Assembly (NCBI RefSeq): GCF_000373565.1
Contig: NZ_KB891814.1
Location: 61,983-125,982, forward strand
Direction of reading: 5' to 3'
Length of the DNA: 64,000 nt
Source: Streptomyces sp. HmicA12
Lineage (GTDB): Bacteria; Actinomycetota; Actinomycetes; Streptomycetales; Streptomycetaceae
This document shows positions 31,873-39,714 of this stretch, one piece after another. Below the pieces are notes generated by a model. It worked only from the letters and a program-made list of their open reading frames with translations. It was not told where the DNA came from and ran no database searches. Positions within the stretch are counted from its first letter, which is position 1, and each line of letters begins with the position of its first letter. The position numbers and the translations under genes are program-made.

Positions 31873-32340
31873 ATGACCGTCACCCAGCGCAGAGGCCGCA
31901 GGATCATGATGTCGCCGGACGAGCGGGACGCGTTCCTCGCCGAGCAGCGCACCTGCCGCGTGGCCACGGTGTCGGCCGACGGCACGCCGCACGTCAGTCC
32001 GCTCTGGTTCTGGTGGGACGGCACGTCGCTGTGGCTGTACTCCCTCGACCGCAGCCGCCGTTGGGCCGATCTGCGCGCCGACGGGCGGGTGGCCGTGGTG
32101 GTCGACGCGGGCGAGGAGTACGGGGAGCTGCGCGGTGTCGAGCTGTCGGGGCGCATCGAGTTCGTCGGCGAGTCGCCGCGCACCGGTGAGCCGTGCCCCG
32201 AACTCGACCCGGTGGAGGTCAAGTTCTTCGAGAAGAACTTCGGCCTGACGACGATGGTGCACGACGGACGGCACGCCTGGGCCCGGCTCACCCCGGAGAA
32301 GATCGCCTCCTGGGACTTCCGCAAGCTCGCCGAACTGTAG
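31873..32340 (+). CDS. Pyridoxamine-oxidase-fold F420/FMN-dependent protein
   Basis: The 155-residue protein has the split-barrel flavin fold: MMSPDERDAFLAEQRTCRVATVSADGTPHVSPLWFWWDGTSLWLYSLDRSRRWADLRADGRVAVVVDAGEEYGELRGVELSGRIEFVG. The pattern matches the PPOX class F420-dependent oxidoreductases of actinobacteria. These small homodimers reduce quinones, biliverdin or unsaturated ketones with F420H2; some use FMN. The ATG at 31873 has a strong GGAGGAG. The palindrome just upstream suggests control by a trans-acting repressor. It is convergent with the LysR gene. Confidence 0.85.
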   Translation: MTVTQRRGRRIMMSPDERDAFLAEQRTCRVATVSADGTPHVSPLWFWWDGTSLWLYSLDRSRRWADLRADGRVAVVVDAGEEYGELRGVELSGRIEFVGESPRTGEPCPELDPVEVKFFEKNFGLTTMVHDGRHAWARLTPEKIASWDFRKLAEL

Positions 32341-32357
32341 GCCCGCCGCACCGCCCC

Positions 32358-33281
32358 TTACAGAATCCCGTCGGCGGCCTGTCCGAGATCCGCTCCGACC
32401 TTCTGCAGCGCCTCGACGGCCGCCCGGATGGACGGCCGCCGGTCCGCGTCCGCGCGCCACACCACGTACACGTGGCGCCGCACCTGCTGCCGAACGGGTA
32501 CGGTCACCACGCCCTCCGGCATCGGGTCGCGACCGAGCAGCGGCGCGACGCACACGCCCAACCCGGCCGCCACCAGTCCGAGTTGGGTGTGGGTCTCGGC
32601 GGCGCGATGCCCGACCTGCGGCTCGACGCCCTTGGCGCGCAGCGTGAACAGCAGCCACTCGTGGCAGAACTCGCCCTCGCCCCAGGTGATCCACTCGTCG
32701 TCGGCGAAGTCCTCCAGGCCCACCTCGGCGCGGCCGGCGAGGGGATGCCCGACGGGCAGGGCGACATCGGCGGGATCGTCCATGATGCTCGCCTTGACCA
32801 GCCCGTCCGGCATGGGCATCGGCTTGTTGTACCAGTCGAGCACGACGGCGAGATCGAGATCGCCGCGGATCACCGCGGCGACCCCGGCCTCCGGCTCCAA
32901 CTCCCTCGACCGCACGCGCAGTTGCGGGTGCGCGACGCGCAGGGCGGCCAGCGCGCCCGGGAACAGGCCGCGCGCCGCGGTCGGGAACGCCGAGATCCGC
33001 AGCTCGCCCACGACCTGCCCGCGCTGCGCCTCCAGATCGGACTGGGCCAGTTCGACCTGGGACAGGATGCGGGCCGCGTGGTCGGCGAGCAGCCGCCCCG
33101 CGTCCGTGAGACGCACTCCGCGCCCGTGCTTGGCGAGCAGCTGCTGGCCCGCCTCGCGCTCCAGCTTGGTCATCTGCTGCGAGACGGCGGAGGTCGTGAC
33201 ATGCAGCGCGTCGGCGGCGCCGCTGACCGATCCGTACCGGGCGAGCGCGTCGAGGACGCGCAGCCGCTCCAAGTTCAACAT
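32358..33281 (-). CDS. LysR-family transcriptional regulator
   Basis: The 307-residue protein has an N-terminal winged helix LNLERLRVLDALARYGSVSGAADALHVTTSAVSQQMTKLEREAGQQLLAKHGRGVRLTDAG (residues 2-62) and the two-lobed effector domain, with GELRISAFPTAARGLFPGALAALR and LVAAGLGVCVAPLLG. LysR proteins respond to small molecules and regulate divergent genes. It is divergent from an EamA/DMT transporter. A perfect inverted repeat overlaps its own start codon region, so autorepression plus activation of the exporter is likely. The ATG start is directly at the repeat edge, implying little or no leader. Confidence 0.92.
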   Translation of the reverse strand: MLNLERLRVLDALARYGSVSGAADALHVTTSAVSQQMTKLEREAGQQLLAKHGRGVRLTDAGRLLADHAARILSQVELAQSDLEAQRGQVVGELRISAFPTAARGLFPGALAALRVAHPQLRVRSRELEPEAGVAAVIRGDLDLAVVLDWYNKPMPMPDGLVKASIMDDPADVALPVGHPLAGRAEVGLEDFADDEWITWGEGEFCHEWLLFTLRAKGVEPQVGHRAAETHTQLGLVAAGLGVCVAPLLGRDPMPEGVVTVPVRQQVRRHVYVVWRADADRRPSIRAAVEALQKVGADLGQAADGIL

Positions 33282-33313
33282 GTAAGCGATGCTAAGGCTT
33301 ACCTCGCAATAAG
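33282..33313. promoter_or_regulatory. LysR-type operator GTAAGC-N9-GCTTAC with adjacent CTTA-N8-TAAG
   Basis: A perfect 6-bp-arm inverted repeat (33282-33302) abuts the LysR start codon; an overlapping CTTA/TAAG repeat spans 33298-33313. The spacing fits a LysR T-N11-A box and the 70-base divergent promoter to the EamA gene. Confidence 0.65.
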
Positions 33314-33355
33314 TCTCGCTTGTGCTACGAGGATGCGGGCGGCCACTCTGACTGC

Positions 33356-34294
33356 ATGAGCACCGTCACCGCGTCCTCCCGGGCGCCTCAGACCCCCACC
33401 CTCCCCAGCCCGGTCCGCCGCACCGTGGACTGGCGCATCCGGTTCGGCGCGCTCTCCCTCATCTGGGGCTTCAGCTTCCTGCTCATCAAGGTGGGCACGA
33501 ACGGCTACGCCCCGTTCCAGGTCACCTTCGGGCGGCTGCTGTTCGGCACGGCGGTGCTGGGCGCGGCGATGGCCGTGAAGCGGCAGCGGCTGCCGCGCGG
33601 CGCCCGCACCTGGGGGCACCTCGCGGTGGCGGCGTTCCTTTTGAACGCGCTGCCCTTCTCCCTCTTCGCGTTCGCCGAGCGGACGATCCCCTCCACCCTG
33701 GCCGGCATCTGCAACGCGACGTCGCCGCTGTGGGGCATGGCGCTGTCCCTGGTGGCGCTCTCGGAGGACCGCCCGACGCGGCGCAGGGTGGCGGGCCTGG
33801 GCATCGGCTTCCTCGGCGTGCTCACCGTCCTCGGCGTCTGGCAGGGCTTCCACGGCCTGGACGTGACCGGCACGGCCCTGGCCCTGCTCGCGTCGTTCAG
33901 CTACCCGGTCGGCTGGATCTACGTCCGCCGCACCCTGGCGCACACCGGCCACTCGCACCTGTCGATGACCGGCGCCCAGCTCCTGCTCGCGACGGTCCAA
34001 CTGGCCGTCATCACTCCGCTGTTCACCACCTGGCCCGAGCACTTCGCGCTCGTCCCGCTGCTCGCGGTCGTGGCCCTGGGCGCCCTCGGCACCGGCCTCG
34101 CGGTGCTGCTCCAGTACGGCCTGGTCGCCGAGGTCGGCCCGACGACGGCCCAGATGGTCACCTACTTCATCCCGGTCATCGCCACCGCCGCGGGCGTCGC
34201 CCTGCTCGGCGAATCCCTGACCTGGTCGACCCCGATCGGCGCGGCGATCGTCCTGGCGGGCGCGGCCCTTACGCAGTCGCGGGCAAGGTCATAG
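33356..34294 (+). CDS. EamA/DMT-superfamily transporter
   Basis: A 312-residue protein of ten predicted helices in two EamA repeats: IRFGALSLIWGFSFLLIKVGTNGYAPFQVTFGRLLFG opens the first and GTALALLASFSYPVGWIYVRRTLA the second, ending in FIPVIATAAGVALLGESLTWSTPIGAAIVLAGAAL. Drug/metabolite transporters export amino acids or small metabolites. The ATG at 33356 is used, though no clear ribosome site precedes it. It is divergent from LysR, the usual arrangement for a regulator-controlled exporter. The substrate is unknown. Confidence 0.9.
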   Translation: MSTVTASSRAPQTPTLPSPVRRTVDWRIRFGALSLIWGFSFLLIKVGTNGYAPFQVTFGRLLFGTAVLGAAMAVKRQRLPRGARTWGHLAVAAFLLNALPFSLFAFAERTIPSTLAGICNATSPLWGMALSLVALSEDRPTRRRVAGLGIGFLGVLTVLGVWQGFHGLDVTGTALALLASFSYPVGWIYVRRTLAHTGHSHLSMTGAQLLLATVQLAVITPLFTTWPEHFALVPLLAVVALGALGTGLAVLLQYGLVAEVGPTTAQMVTYFIPVIATAAGVALLGESLTWSTPIGAAIVLAGAALTQSRARS

Positions 34295-34323
34295 GCGCCG
34301 CCGGAGCCTTGGCAATCCGCCTT

Positions 34324-34352
34324 CCCCTGCTCGAACTTCGCTCGAGCAGGGG
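34324..34352 (+). terminator. Strong hairpin terminator after EamA gene
   Basis: CCCCTGCTCGA and TCGAGCAGGGG pair perfectly (11 bp) around a 7-base loop, 30 bases after the stop codon and upstream of the convergent MocR gene end. Confidence 0.65.
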
Positions 34353-34400
34353 AGACCCCATTGGGCGGCAGGGTGGGCAAGGCGGCACCCCGGCGCGGGA

Positions 34401-34479
34401 CGAGCGCTCAACCGGCCCGCACCCCAGCCCGGCCCACCACAACACCCTCAGCCCGGTGCGAGCGCTCAACCGGCCCGCA
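34401..34479. repeat. 21-bp direct repeat pair
   Basis: The 21 bases at 34401-34421 recur exactly at 34459-34479. Each holds GAGCGCTC followed by AACCGGCC. The copies lie 58 bases apart in the non-coding gap between the EamA transporter and MocR-like gene ends. Function unknown. Confidence 0.7.
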
Positions 34480-34523
34480 TCCCCGCCCCGCCGAGCCTGG
34501 CCCAGCCCCACCCACACCCCGGC

Positions 34524-35855
34524 TCAGGCGTAATACCGCCCCGGCCCCGGCCCCACCGCCGCAGCCACCGCATCCGCGACCCCGGCGATGTCGGACCCGT
34601 CCAGCCGCGACACCGTCACCCGCACCCCCGGCCCGGCCCCGATCCGGAACCGCGCCCCCGGCGCCACCGCCCACCCCGCGTGCAGCAACCGCGCCACGGC
34701 CCCGGTCTCGTCCGGCACCGGGACCCACACGTTCATCCCGCTGCGCCCCCGCGCCGCGACCCCCCGCTCGGCCAGCGCCGCGATCAGCGCGTCGCGCCGC
34801 TCCCCGTACGAGGCCGCGACCGCCCGCGAGTCCACGGCACCGGCCGCCCACAGCCCGGCCACCGCCCGCTGCGTGATGCGACTGACCCACCCGGGCCCGA
34901 GCCGCTGCCGCCCGCGCACCCGGTCGACGGTGCCGGCGTCCCCGGTCAGCACCGCGAGCCGCAGATCGGGCCCGTACGCCTTGGCCACCGACCGCACGAA
35001 CGCCCAGTGCCGCGTCGCCCCGGCGAGCGGACACAACGGCAGATCGACGATGGCATGCCCGTGATCGTCCTCGATGAGCAGCACGTCCGGATGCCCGGCG
35101 AGCACCTCGCGCAGCGCCTTCGCCCGGCCCGCGCCCACGGCCGCCCCCGTCGGATTCTGCGCCCGGCAGGTCACGACGACAGCCCGCGCGCCCTCCCGCA
35201 CCGCCCGCTCCACGTCGTCCGGCAGCGGCCCGTCGTCGTCCACGCCGACCGGTACGACGCGCAGCCCCAGCGCGGGCACCAGATCGAGCATGCTGCCCCA
35301 CCCCGGGTCCTCGACGGCGACCGCGTCCCCGGCTTTGAGGTGCACGGCGAGCACCCGCTCGATGGCGTCGAGCGACCCGGACGTCACGGCGACGGGCCCA
35401 CCGGGCACCCCGTCCGCGTCGAACCCTTCCCGCGCCCGGCGCACCAGTTCCGGCTCCAGGGAATCGCTCCCGTACAGCACCGGCTCCGCGTCGCCCACCG
35501 CGGCAGCGGCGGCGAACACCTCCGCCAGCGACGGCAACAGCGCGGTGTCCGGGTTCCCGTCCGACACGTCCCGCACCCCCGGCGGCACCTCCACGCGGAT
35601 GTGCTCGCGCGCGGTGGTGGCGGGCTTCGGGCGCACCCGGCTGCCACGCCGCCCCGCCGTCTCGATGACCCCGCGTTCACGCAGCGTCCGGTACGCGGCC
35701 GCGACCGTATTGGGATTCACGCCGAGCCGCTGCGCCAACTCCCGCATCGGCGGCAGCAGTTGCCCCGGCTCCAGGCCGCCGTCGGCCACCGCACGCTCGA
35801 CGCTCGCGGCAATCTCCGCTGCGCCACGCCCTTTGATCGGATACTCTCCTAGCAC
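34524..35855 (-). CDS. MocR/PdxR-like regulator (GntR HTH fused to aminotransferase fold)
   Basis: The 443-residue protein joins a GntR-type winged helix (EIAASVERAVADGGLEPGQLLPPMRELAQRLGVNPNTVAAAYRTLRERGVIETAGRRGSRV, residues 13-74) to a fold-type I PLP aminotransferase domain. PLP-site features are AQNPTG (232-237), EDDHGH (262-267) and Lys292 in SVAKAYGPDLR. MocR proteins sense PLP or amino-acid aldimines, and PdxR-type members control vitamin B6 genes. It is divergent from a gene with the pyridoxamine-phosphate-oxidase fold, and palindromes lie between them. The fused domain has an intact lysine, so PLP binding is probable. Confidence 0.9.
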   Translation of the reverse strand: MLGEYPIKGRGAAEIAASVERAVADGGLEPGQLLPPMRELAQRLGVNPNTVAAAYRTLRERGVIETAGRRGSRVRPKPATTAREHIRVEVPPGVRDVSDGNPDTALLPSLAEVFAAAAAVGDAEPVLYGSDSLEPELVRRAREGFDADGVPGGPVAVTSGSLDAIERVLAVHLKAGDAVAVEDPGWGSMLDLVPALGLRVVPVGVDDDGPLPDDVERAVREGARAVVVTCRAQNPTGAAVGAGRAKALREVLAGHPDVLLIEDDHGHAIVDLPLCPLAGATRHWAFVRSVAKAYGPDLRLAVLTGDAGTVDRVRGRQRLGPGWVSRITQRAVAGLWAAGAVDSRAVAASYGERRDALIAALAERGVAARGRSGMNVWVPVPDETGAVARLLHAGWAVAPGARFRIGAGPGVRVTVSRLDGSDIAGVADAVAAAVGPGPGRYYA

Positions 35856-35879
35856 AAACCGTAGTTTGCACTAGTGCAA
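35852..35879. promoter_or_regulatory. MocR operator region: TTGCACTAGTGCAA palindrome plus GCACAAAC/GTTTGC
   Basis: A 14-bp perfect palindrome (35866-35879) overlaps an imperfect GCACAAAC-cgta-GTTTGC repeat (35852-35869) in the 37-base gap between divergent starts. The compactness suggests mutual regulation by the MocR protein. Confidence 0.65.
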
Positions 35880-35892
35880 TGGAGTTCGCAAC

Positions 35893-36582
35893 ATGAGCGT
35901 CGCCGCCGAGCAGCAGTCGCAGTCGCCGCAGGGCGCGTACACCCCCACGGACCGCACCGTCCCGACGCGGTCCAAGGAACGCGCCTCGTACGACCGCACC
36001 CTGGTGCACTCGATACTCGACGAGGCGTACGTCTGCCATCTCGGCTTCGTGCGCGACGGCGCCCCCGTAGTGCTGCCCACGCTCTTCGGCCGGGTCGACG
36101 ACCACCTCTATGTCCACGGCTCCACCGGGTCGCGCCCGCTGCGCATGGCGGGGCAGCAGGACCCGGGGCTCACGGTCTGCCTGACGGTCACCCACGTCGA
36201 CGGCCTGGTCCTGGCCCGCTCCGCCTTCCACCACTCCATCAACTACCGCTCGGTCGTCATCCACGGCACCGCGCGGCAGGTCACGGACCCGGAGGAGAAG
36301 CGGCTCGCTCTCGACGCGCTCGTCGACCACGTCGTACCGGGCCGCGCCGCCGACTCGCGCCCCGCGAACGCCAAGGAGCTCGCCGCGACCGCCGTGCTGC
36401 GCCTCGACCTGACCGAGGTCTCGGCGAAGCTGCGCATCGGCGGCCCGAACGACGAGCCCGAGGACATGGACCTGCCGCACTGGGCCGGCGTCGTCCCGCT
36501 GCAGAAGGGATACGACCCCCTGATCCCGTCCACCGACCTCGCCGACGGCATCGACGTCCCGTCCTACCTGCGGGAGTTCTGA
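35893..36582 (+). CDS. Pyridoxamine 5'-phosphate oxidase family protein
   Basis: The 229-residue protein has the split-barrel FMN fold of PPOX proteins: RTLVHSILDEAYVCHLGFVRDGAPVVLPTLFGRVDDHLYVHGSTGSRPLRMAG and SAFHHSINYRSVVIHGTARQVTDPEEKRLALDALVDHVVPGR. It is the nitroimidazole-resistance/NimA-like subgroup rather than true PdxH. It probably binds FMN and may act in flavin-dependent reduction or vitamin B6 handling. It is divergent from a MocR/PdxR-like regulator, its likely controller. The ATG follows GGAG at nine bases. Its TGA overlaps the ATG of the next gene. Confidence 0.87.
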   Translation: MSVAAEQQSQSPQGAYTPTDRTVPTRSKERASYDRTLVHSILDEAYVCHLGFVRDGAPVVLPTLFGRVDDHLYVHGSTGSRPLRMAGQQDPGLTVCLTVTHVDGLVLARSAFHHSINYRSVVIHGTARQVTDPEEKRLALDALVDHVVPGRAADSRPANAKELAATAVLRLDLTEVSAKLRIGGPNDEPEDMDLPHWAGVVPLQKGYDPLIPSTDLADGIDVPSYLREF

Positions 36583-37217
36583 TGCTGATCCACCCCTGGG
36601 ACGCGGCGCGCTCCGACGGCGAGTGGCAACAGTGGCTCGCCGCCCACGACTTCGGGCAGCTCGCGGTCAACGGCCTCCCGGGTGAGCCCCCGTTCGTCCA
36701 GCCGATGCACTTCGCGTACGACGTGGAACGCGCGGAGGTCCTCGGACACCTGGCCCGCCCCAACCCGGTGTGGCCCGCGCTCGACGCGAACCCCGAGGTG
36801 CTGCTCAGCGTCGTCGACGACTACGCGTTCGTACAGGGCCCCTGGCAGGCGCTGCCCGGCGCCCCGCCCGAGCACGGCACGCCGACCAGCGTCTACACCG
36901 CCGTCCAACTCCGTTGCACCGCCCACGTCGTGGACGACCCGGAGGAGAAGGCCGCCCTCCTCAACCGCCAGGTGGGCCACTTCCAGCCGCCCGGTATGTC
37001 GGCCGACGCGGCCGTCGGCGAGGCACCGTACGGGCGACTGCTCTCCGGGATCCGCGGCCTCAGGCTCGAAGTCACCGACGTGCGGGCCAAGTTCAAGTAC
37101 GCGGGCCACAAGCCGGAAGAGGTGCAGGACCGGATCGCCCAGGGTCTCGCAGAACGTGGCGACCCCCGTGACGCCGCCGCGCTGACGGTGCAGCGACGGC
37201 GGCGCCAGGAGGCCTGA
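36582..37217 (+). CDS. FMN-binding PaiB-family protein
   Basis: The 211-residue protein contains HPWDAARSDGEWQQWLAAHDFGQLAVNGLPGEPPFVQPMHFAYD, LGHLARPNPVWPALDANPEVLLSVVDDYAFV, GTPTSVYTAVQLRCTAHVV and KFKYAGHKPEEVQDRIAQGLAERGDP. These match the PaiB FMN-binding negative regulator family, which has the PPOX-like barrel. In Bacillus PaiB represses sporulation and degradative genes; in actinobacteria it is usually metabolic. The TGATG overlap with the upstream PPOX gene means they are co-translated under the same MocR-type control. Confidence 0.86.
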   Translation: MLIHPWDAARSDGEWQQWLAAHDFGQLAVNGLPGEPPFVQPMHFAYDVERAEVLGHLARPNPVWPALDANPEVLLSVVDDYAFVQGPWQALPGAPPEHGTPTSVYTAVQLRCTAHVVDDPEEKAALLNRQVGHFQPPGMSADAAVGEAPYGRLLSGIRGLRLEVTDVRAKFKYAGHKPEEVQDRIAQGLAERGDPRDAAALTVQRRRRQEA

Positions 37218-37252
37218 CGGGGCGGATCACCGGGCGGGGCCAGCGGGCGGGG

Positions 37253-38230
37253 TCAGCGGGCTGTGCGGGCCTCCCCCACGGCGAGACCCGCCACCGCGAC
37301 GAGCATCAGCCCCGTACCGGCCACCGTCGTCGCGGTCAGTTCCTCGCCGAGCACGGTCACGGCGATGACGGCCGCGCCCACCGGTTCGAGCAGCATGATC
37401 ACGGACACGGTGGCGGACCGTACGACGGCCGCGCCCGCGAAGTACAGGCCGTAGGCGAGCGCGGTGGGCACGGAGGTCATGTACGCCAACAGGCCGACGA
37501 CCTGCCCGAGCTGGACGGTGTGCGGGACCAGCCCCTCCGCCGCCCCGAGCGGCAGCAGCACGAGCGAGGCGACCGCGAAGGTGCCGACCGTGGTGCCGCG
37601 CCCGGCGCCACCCCCGCCGCCCCGCCCGAACCAGCGGGTGAGCAGCGTCATCACGGCGTACCCGGCCGCCGACGCGAGCGCCCACAGCACACCCGAGGGG
37701 CGCACGGTCGCTCCCCCGCCGCCGAGGACCAGCACGGCGAGCCCGCCGAGCGCGCCGGCGACGGCGAGCAGCCCGCCCCTGCCGAGCCGCTCCCCCAGGG
37801 TGACGCGCGCCCCGACCGCGATCAGGACGGGCCCCGCCCCGAGCGTGACGACGGTCCCGACGGCGAGCCCGGTCACCTCCACGGCGGCGAAGTAGGCGGT
37901 CTGGAAGACGGCGAGCGACACCCCGAGGACACCGAGCCGGAGAGCCGCGCGACCCCTCGGCTCGCGCACCGCCGCTCGTCGCGCGGGGCCGCGCAGGAGG
38001 CGCGCCACGAGCAGCAGGACGAACCCGCCGGCGCACCGCCAGAACGACAGGGCGCCGGCCCCCAGGTCGCTCACCTGGAACACCAGCGAGGCGGCCGCGC
38101 CCGCGGTGCCCCAGGCGACACCGGCGACGATCAGATACAACAGGGCGCGCGCGACCGGCAGTCGGACGGTTTCGGGCAGATCGGAACCAGCGGGCACGGC
38201 AGAGCCGGCCGCTGAGGCAACATGCGACAC
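37253..38230 (-). CDS. EamA/DMT-superfamily transporter
   Basis: A 325-residue protein with ten hydrophobic segments in two EamA repeats, from LLYLIVAGVAWGTAGAAASLVFQVSDLGAGALSFWRCAGGFVLLLVARLL to IMLLEPVGAAVIAVTVLGEELTATTVAGTGLMLVAVAGLA. The GTG at 38230 follows GGAG by six bases; earlier in-frame starts would add non-hydrophobic leader sequence. A very strong hairpin lies just upstream in the leader, so translation or read-through may be controlled there. It exports an unknown small metabolite. It is the first of two EamA genes that lie together, both leftward. Confidence 0.88.
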   Translation of the reverse strand: MSHVASAAGSAVPAGSDLPETVRLPVARALLYLIVAGVAWGTAGAAASLVFQVSDLGAGALSFWRCAGGFVLLLVARLLRGPARRAAVREPRGRAALRLGVLGVSLAVFQTAYFAAVEVTGLAVGTVVTLGAGPVLIAVGARVTLGERLGRGGLLAVAGALGGLAVLVLGGGGATVRPSGVLWALASAAGYAVMTLLTRWFGRGGGGGAGRGTTVGTFAVASLVLLPLGAAEGLVPHTVQLGQVVGLLAYMTSVPTALAYGLYFAGAAVVRSATVSVIMLLEPVGAAVIAVTVLGEELTATTVAGTGLMLVAVAGLAVGEARTAR

Positions 38231-38251
38231 GTAGTTCTCCACGGAGAAGGC

Positions 38252-38272
38252 CCCCGCGCGCAGCGCGCGGGG
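38252..38272 (-). promoter_or_regulatory. Very stable hairpin in EamA leader
   Basis: CCCCGCGCGC and GCGCGCGGGG face each other across a single A (effective loop three), ending about 20 bases before the start codon. It could be an attenuator or a terminator of upstream transcription. Confidence 0.45.
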
Positions 38273-38534
38273 CCGAAGGACACGGACCGTCGTCAGCGGG
38301 CAGCCGTGACCCCGGAAGGTCTCTTCGAAGAACACGCTCCGCCCGCGTCGGGGCCCGGCGGGCCGCCCCGCCCGCCCGTCACCCGCGTACACCCGCGATC
38401 AGCGACGGACAGAACCAGGGGGCACCCGCCCACGAACGCTCCGGCCGATCAGGCAGCACCGTACGGACCGGCACCTGACGGTGACGGTCACGGAGGCGGG
38501 ATCGCCGAGGACGCCCGGGTCCAGCGCTACGGCT

Positions 38535-38548
38535 GGACAGGCCCTAGG
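38535..38548. repeat. Isolated end fragment of the 190-bp inverted-repeat element
   Basis: GGACAGGCCCTAGG here is identical to the right end of the element at 42986-43175. No second end is seen close by. The 365-base gap between the EamA genes (38231-38595) otherwise holds only the leader hairpin. Confidence 0.55.
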
Positions 38549-38595
38549 CGGCCGGCGGCGGAAGAACGAGCCAGTGCGAGTGCATGATCGCCACC

Positions 38596-39633
38596 CTAGA
38601 CAGGACTCTTCGGGGAGGACAACACGGTTTCCGGCTCGACGGCGGCCGGTGGCGCGGCCGTCTTCGACGACTGCGCGATGAACGCCCCGACGAGCACGAC
38701 GGCGCCCCCGAACAGCTGCGGCGCCGACAGGTGCTCCCCCAGCAGGATCCAGGCGAGCACGGTCGCGATGACCGCCTCCAGGCAGGCCACCACCCCGGCC
38801 ACCTGCGGCGACAGGCGCCGCACGGAGACCACCCCGGTGACGTACGCGACGACGGTGGCGAGCAGCACGATCCAGCAGAGCAGGAGCCAGGCGGGCACCG
38901 ATGTGCCGTTCATGTCGGCGCTGCCCGCGAGGATCGACCAGTCCATGCCCCAGGGCCGCGCGATGACGGTGAGCAGGGCGGTGCCGACGAGCAGCCCGTA
39001 GGCGATCACGCCGAGCGGATCGGGCGCGGCCCGCCCGTGCTCGGCGGCATCGCTGCCCTGGTCGGACAGGACGAAGTAGCCGACCTGGCAGCAGGCCGCG
39101 CCGAGCGCGAGCAGCAGCCCCAGCGCGTCGAAGCTCAGCCCCGACCACACCTCCACGACGCAGGCGAGCCCGCCGACGGCGAGGACGACGCCCAGCGCGG
39201 CGGCCCGCGTCACGGGCTTGCGCTGCACGAACCGCACCCAGCCGAGCACCAGCGCGGGCGCCAGGTACTCGATGAGCAGGGCGACGCCGACGGGGATGCG
39301 GGAGATCGCCGCAAAGTAGCAGGCCTGGACACCGGCGACGGCGAGCAGGCCGAACCCGGCGAGCAGGACGGGACGTTCACGCACCAGCGAACGGTGGCGC
39401 CAGGCGACCGGCAGCATGACGAGCGCGGCACCGGCGACCCGCAACCACACCACGTACAGCGGGTCGAGCCCCTCCTCGATCAGCGGTTTGGCCGCGACCC
39501 CCGAACCGCCGAAGGCGAGCGCCGAGACCAGGGCGAGGCCGAGCCCGAATCCCCGCCCGGCCGTTCCCCGGCTCTCCTGCGTCGCCTGTATCCCCGCGGA
39601 TCCCTGAGATCCCTGTGACCCGTGCATCGGCAC
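38596..39633 (-). CDS. EamA/DMT-superfamily transporter
   Basis: A 345-residue, ten-helix EamA protein: FGLGLALVSALAFGGSGVAAKPLIEEGLDPLYVVWLRVAGAAL, ACYFAAISRIPVGVALLIEYLAPALVLGWVRFVQRK, and VAGVVACLEAVIATVLAWILLGEHLSAPQLFGGAVVLVGAFI. The cytoplasmic tail is Ala/Pro/Ser-rich. Two methionines within three codons could serve as start (39633 or 39627). It is a paralogue of the neighbouring EamA transporter but of a different subgroup (RhaT-like). Its substrate is unknown, and no regulator adjoins it. Confidence 0.88.
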   Translation of the reverse strand: MPMHGSQGSQGSAGIQATQESRGTAGRGFGLGLALVSALAFGGSGVAAKPLIEEGLDPLYVVWLRVAGAALVMLPVAWRHRSLVRERPVLLAGFGLLAVAGVQACYFAAISRIPVGVALLIEYLAPALVLGWVRFVQRKPVTRAAALGVVLAVGGLACVVEVWSGLSFDALGLLLALGAACCQVGYFVLSDQGSDAAEHGRAAPDPLGVIAYGLLVGTALLTVIARPWGMDWSILAGSADMNGTSVPAWLLLCWIVLLATVVAYVTGVVSVRRLSPQVAGVVACLEAVIATVLAWILLGEHLSAPQLFGGAVVLVGAFIAQSSKTAAPPAAVEPETVLSSPKSPV

Positions 39634-39714
39634 ATCATGACAGGGCCGGTCATGACCGTCACCCCCGATGACCCCTGTCTCGCGGCCTGGACGTCAAGAC
39701 CCGCCGATACCCGC

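Noticed and set aside
35893..36582. True pyridoxamine 5'-phosphate oxidase (PdxH)
   Set aside because: The pattern matches NimA/PPOX-like proteins. PdxH signatures near the C-terminus are missing.
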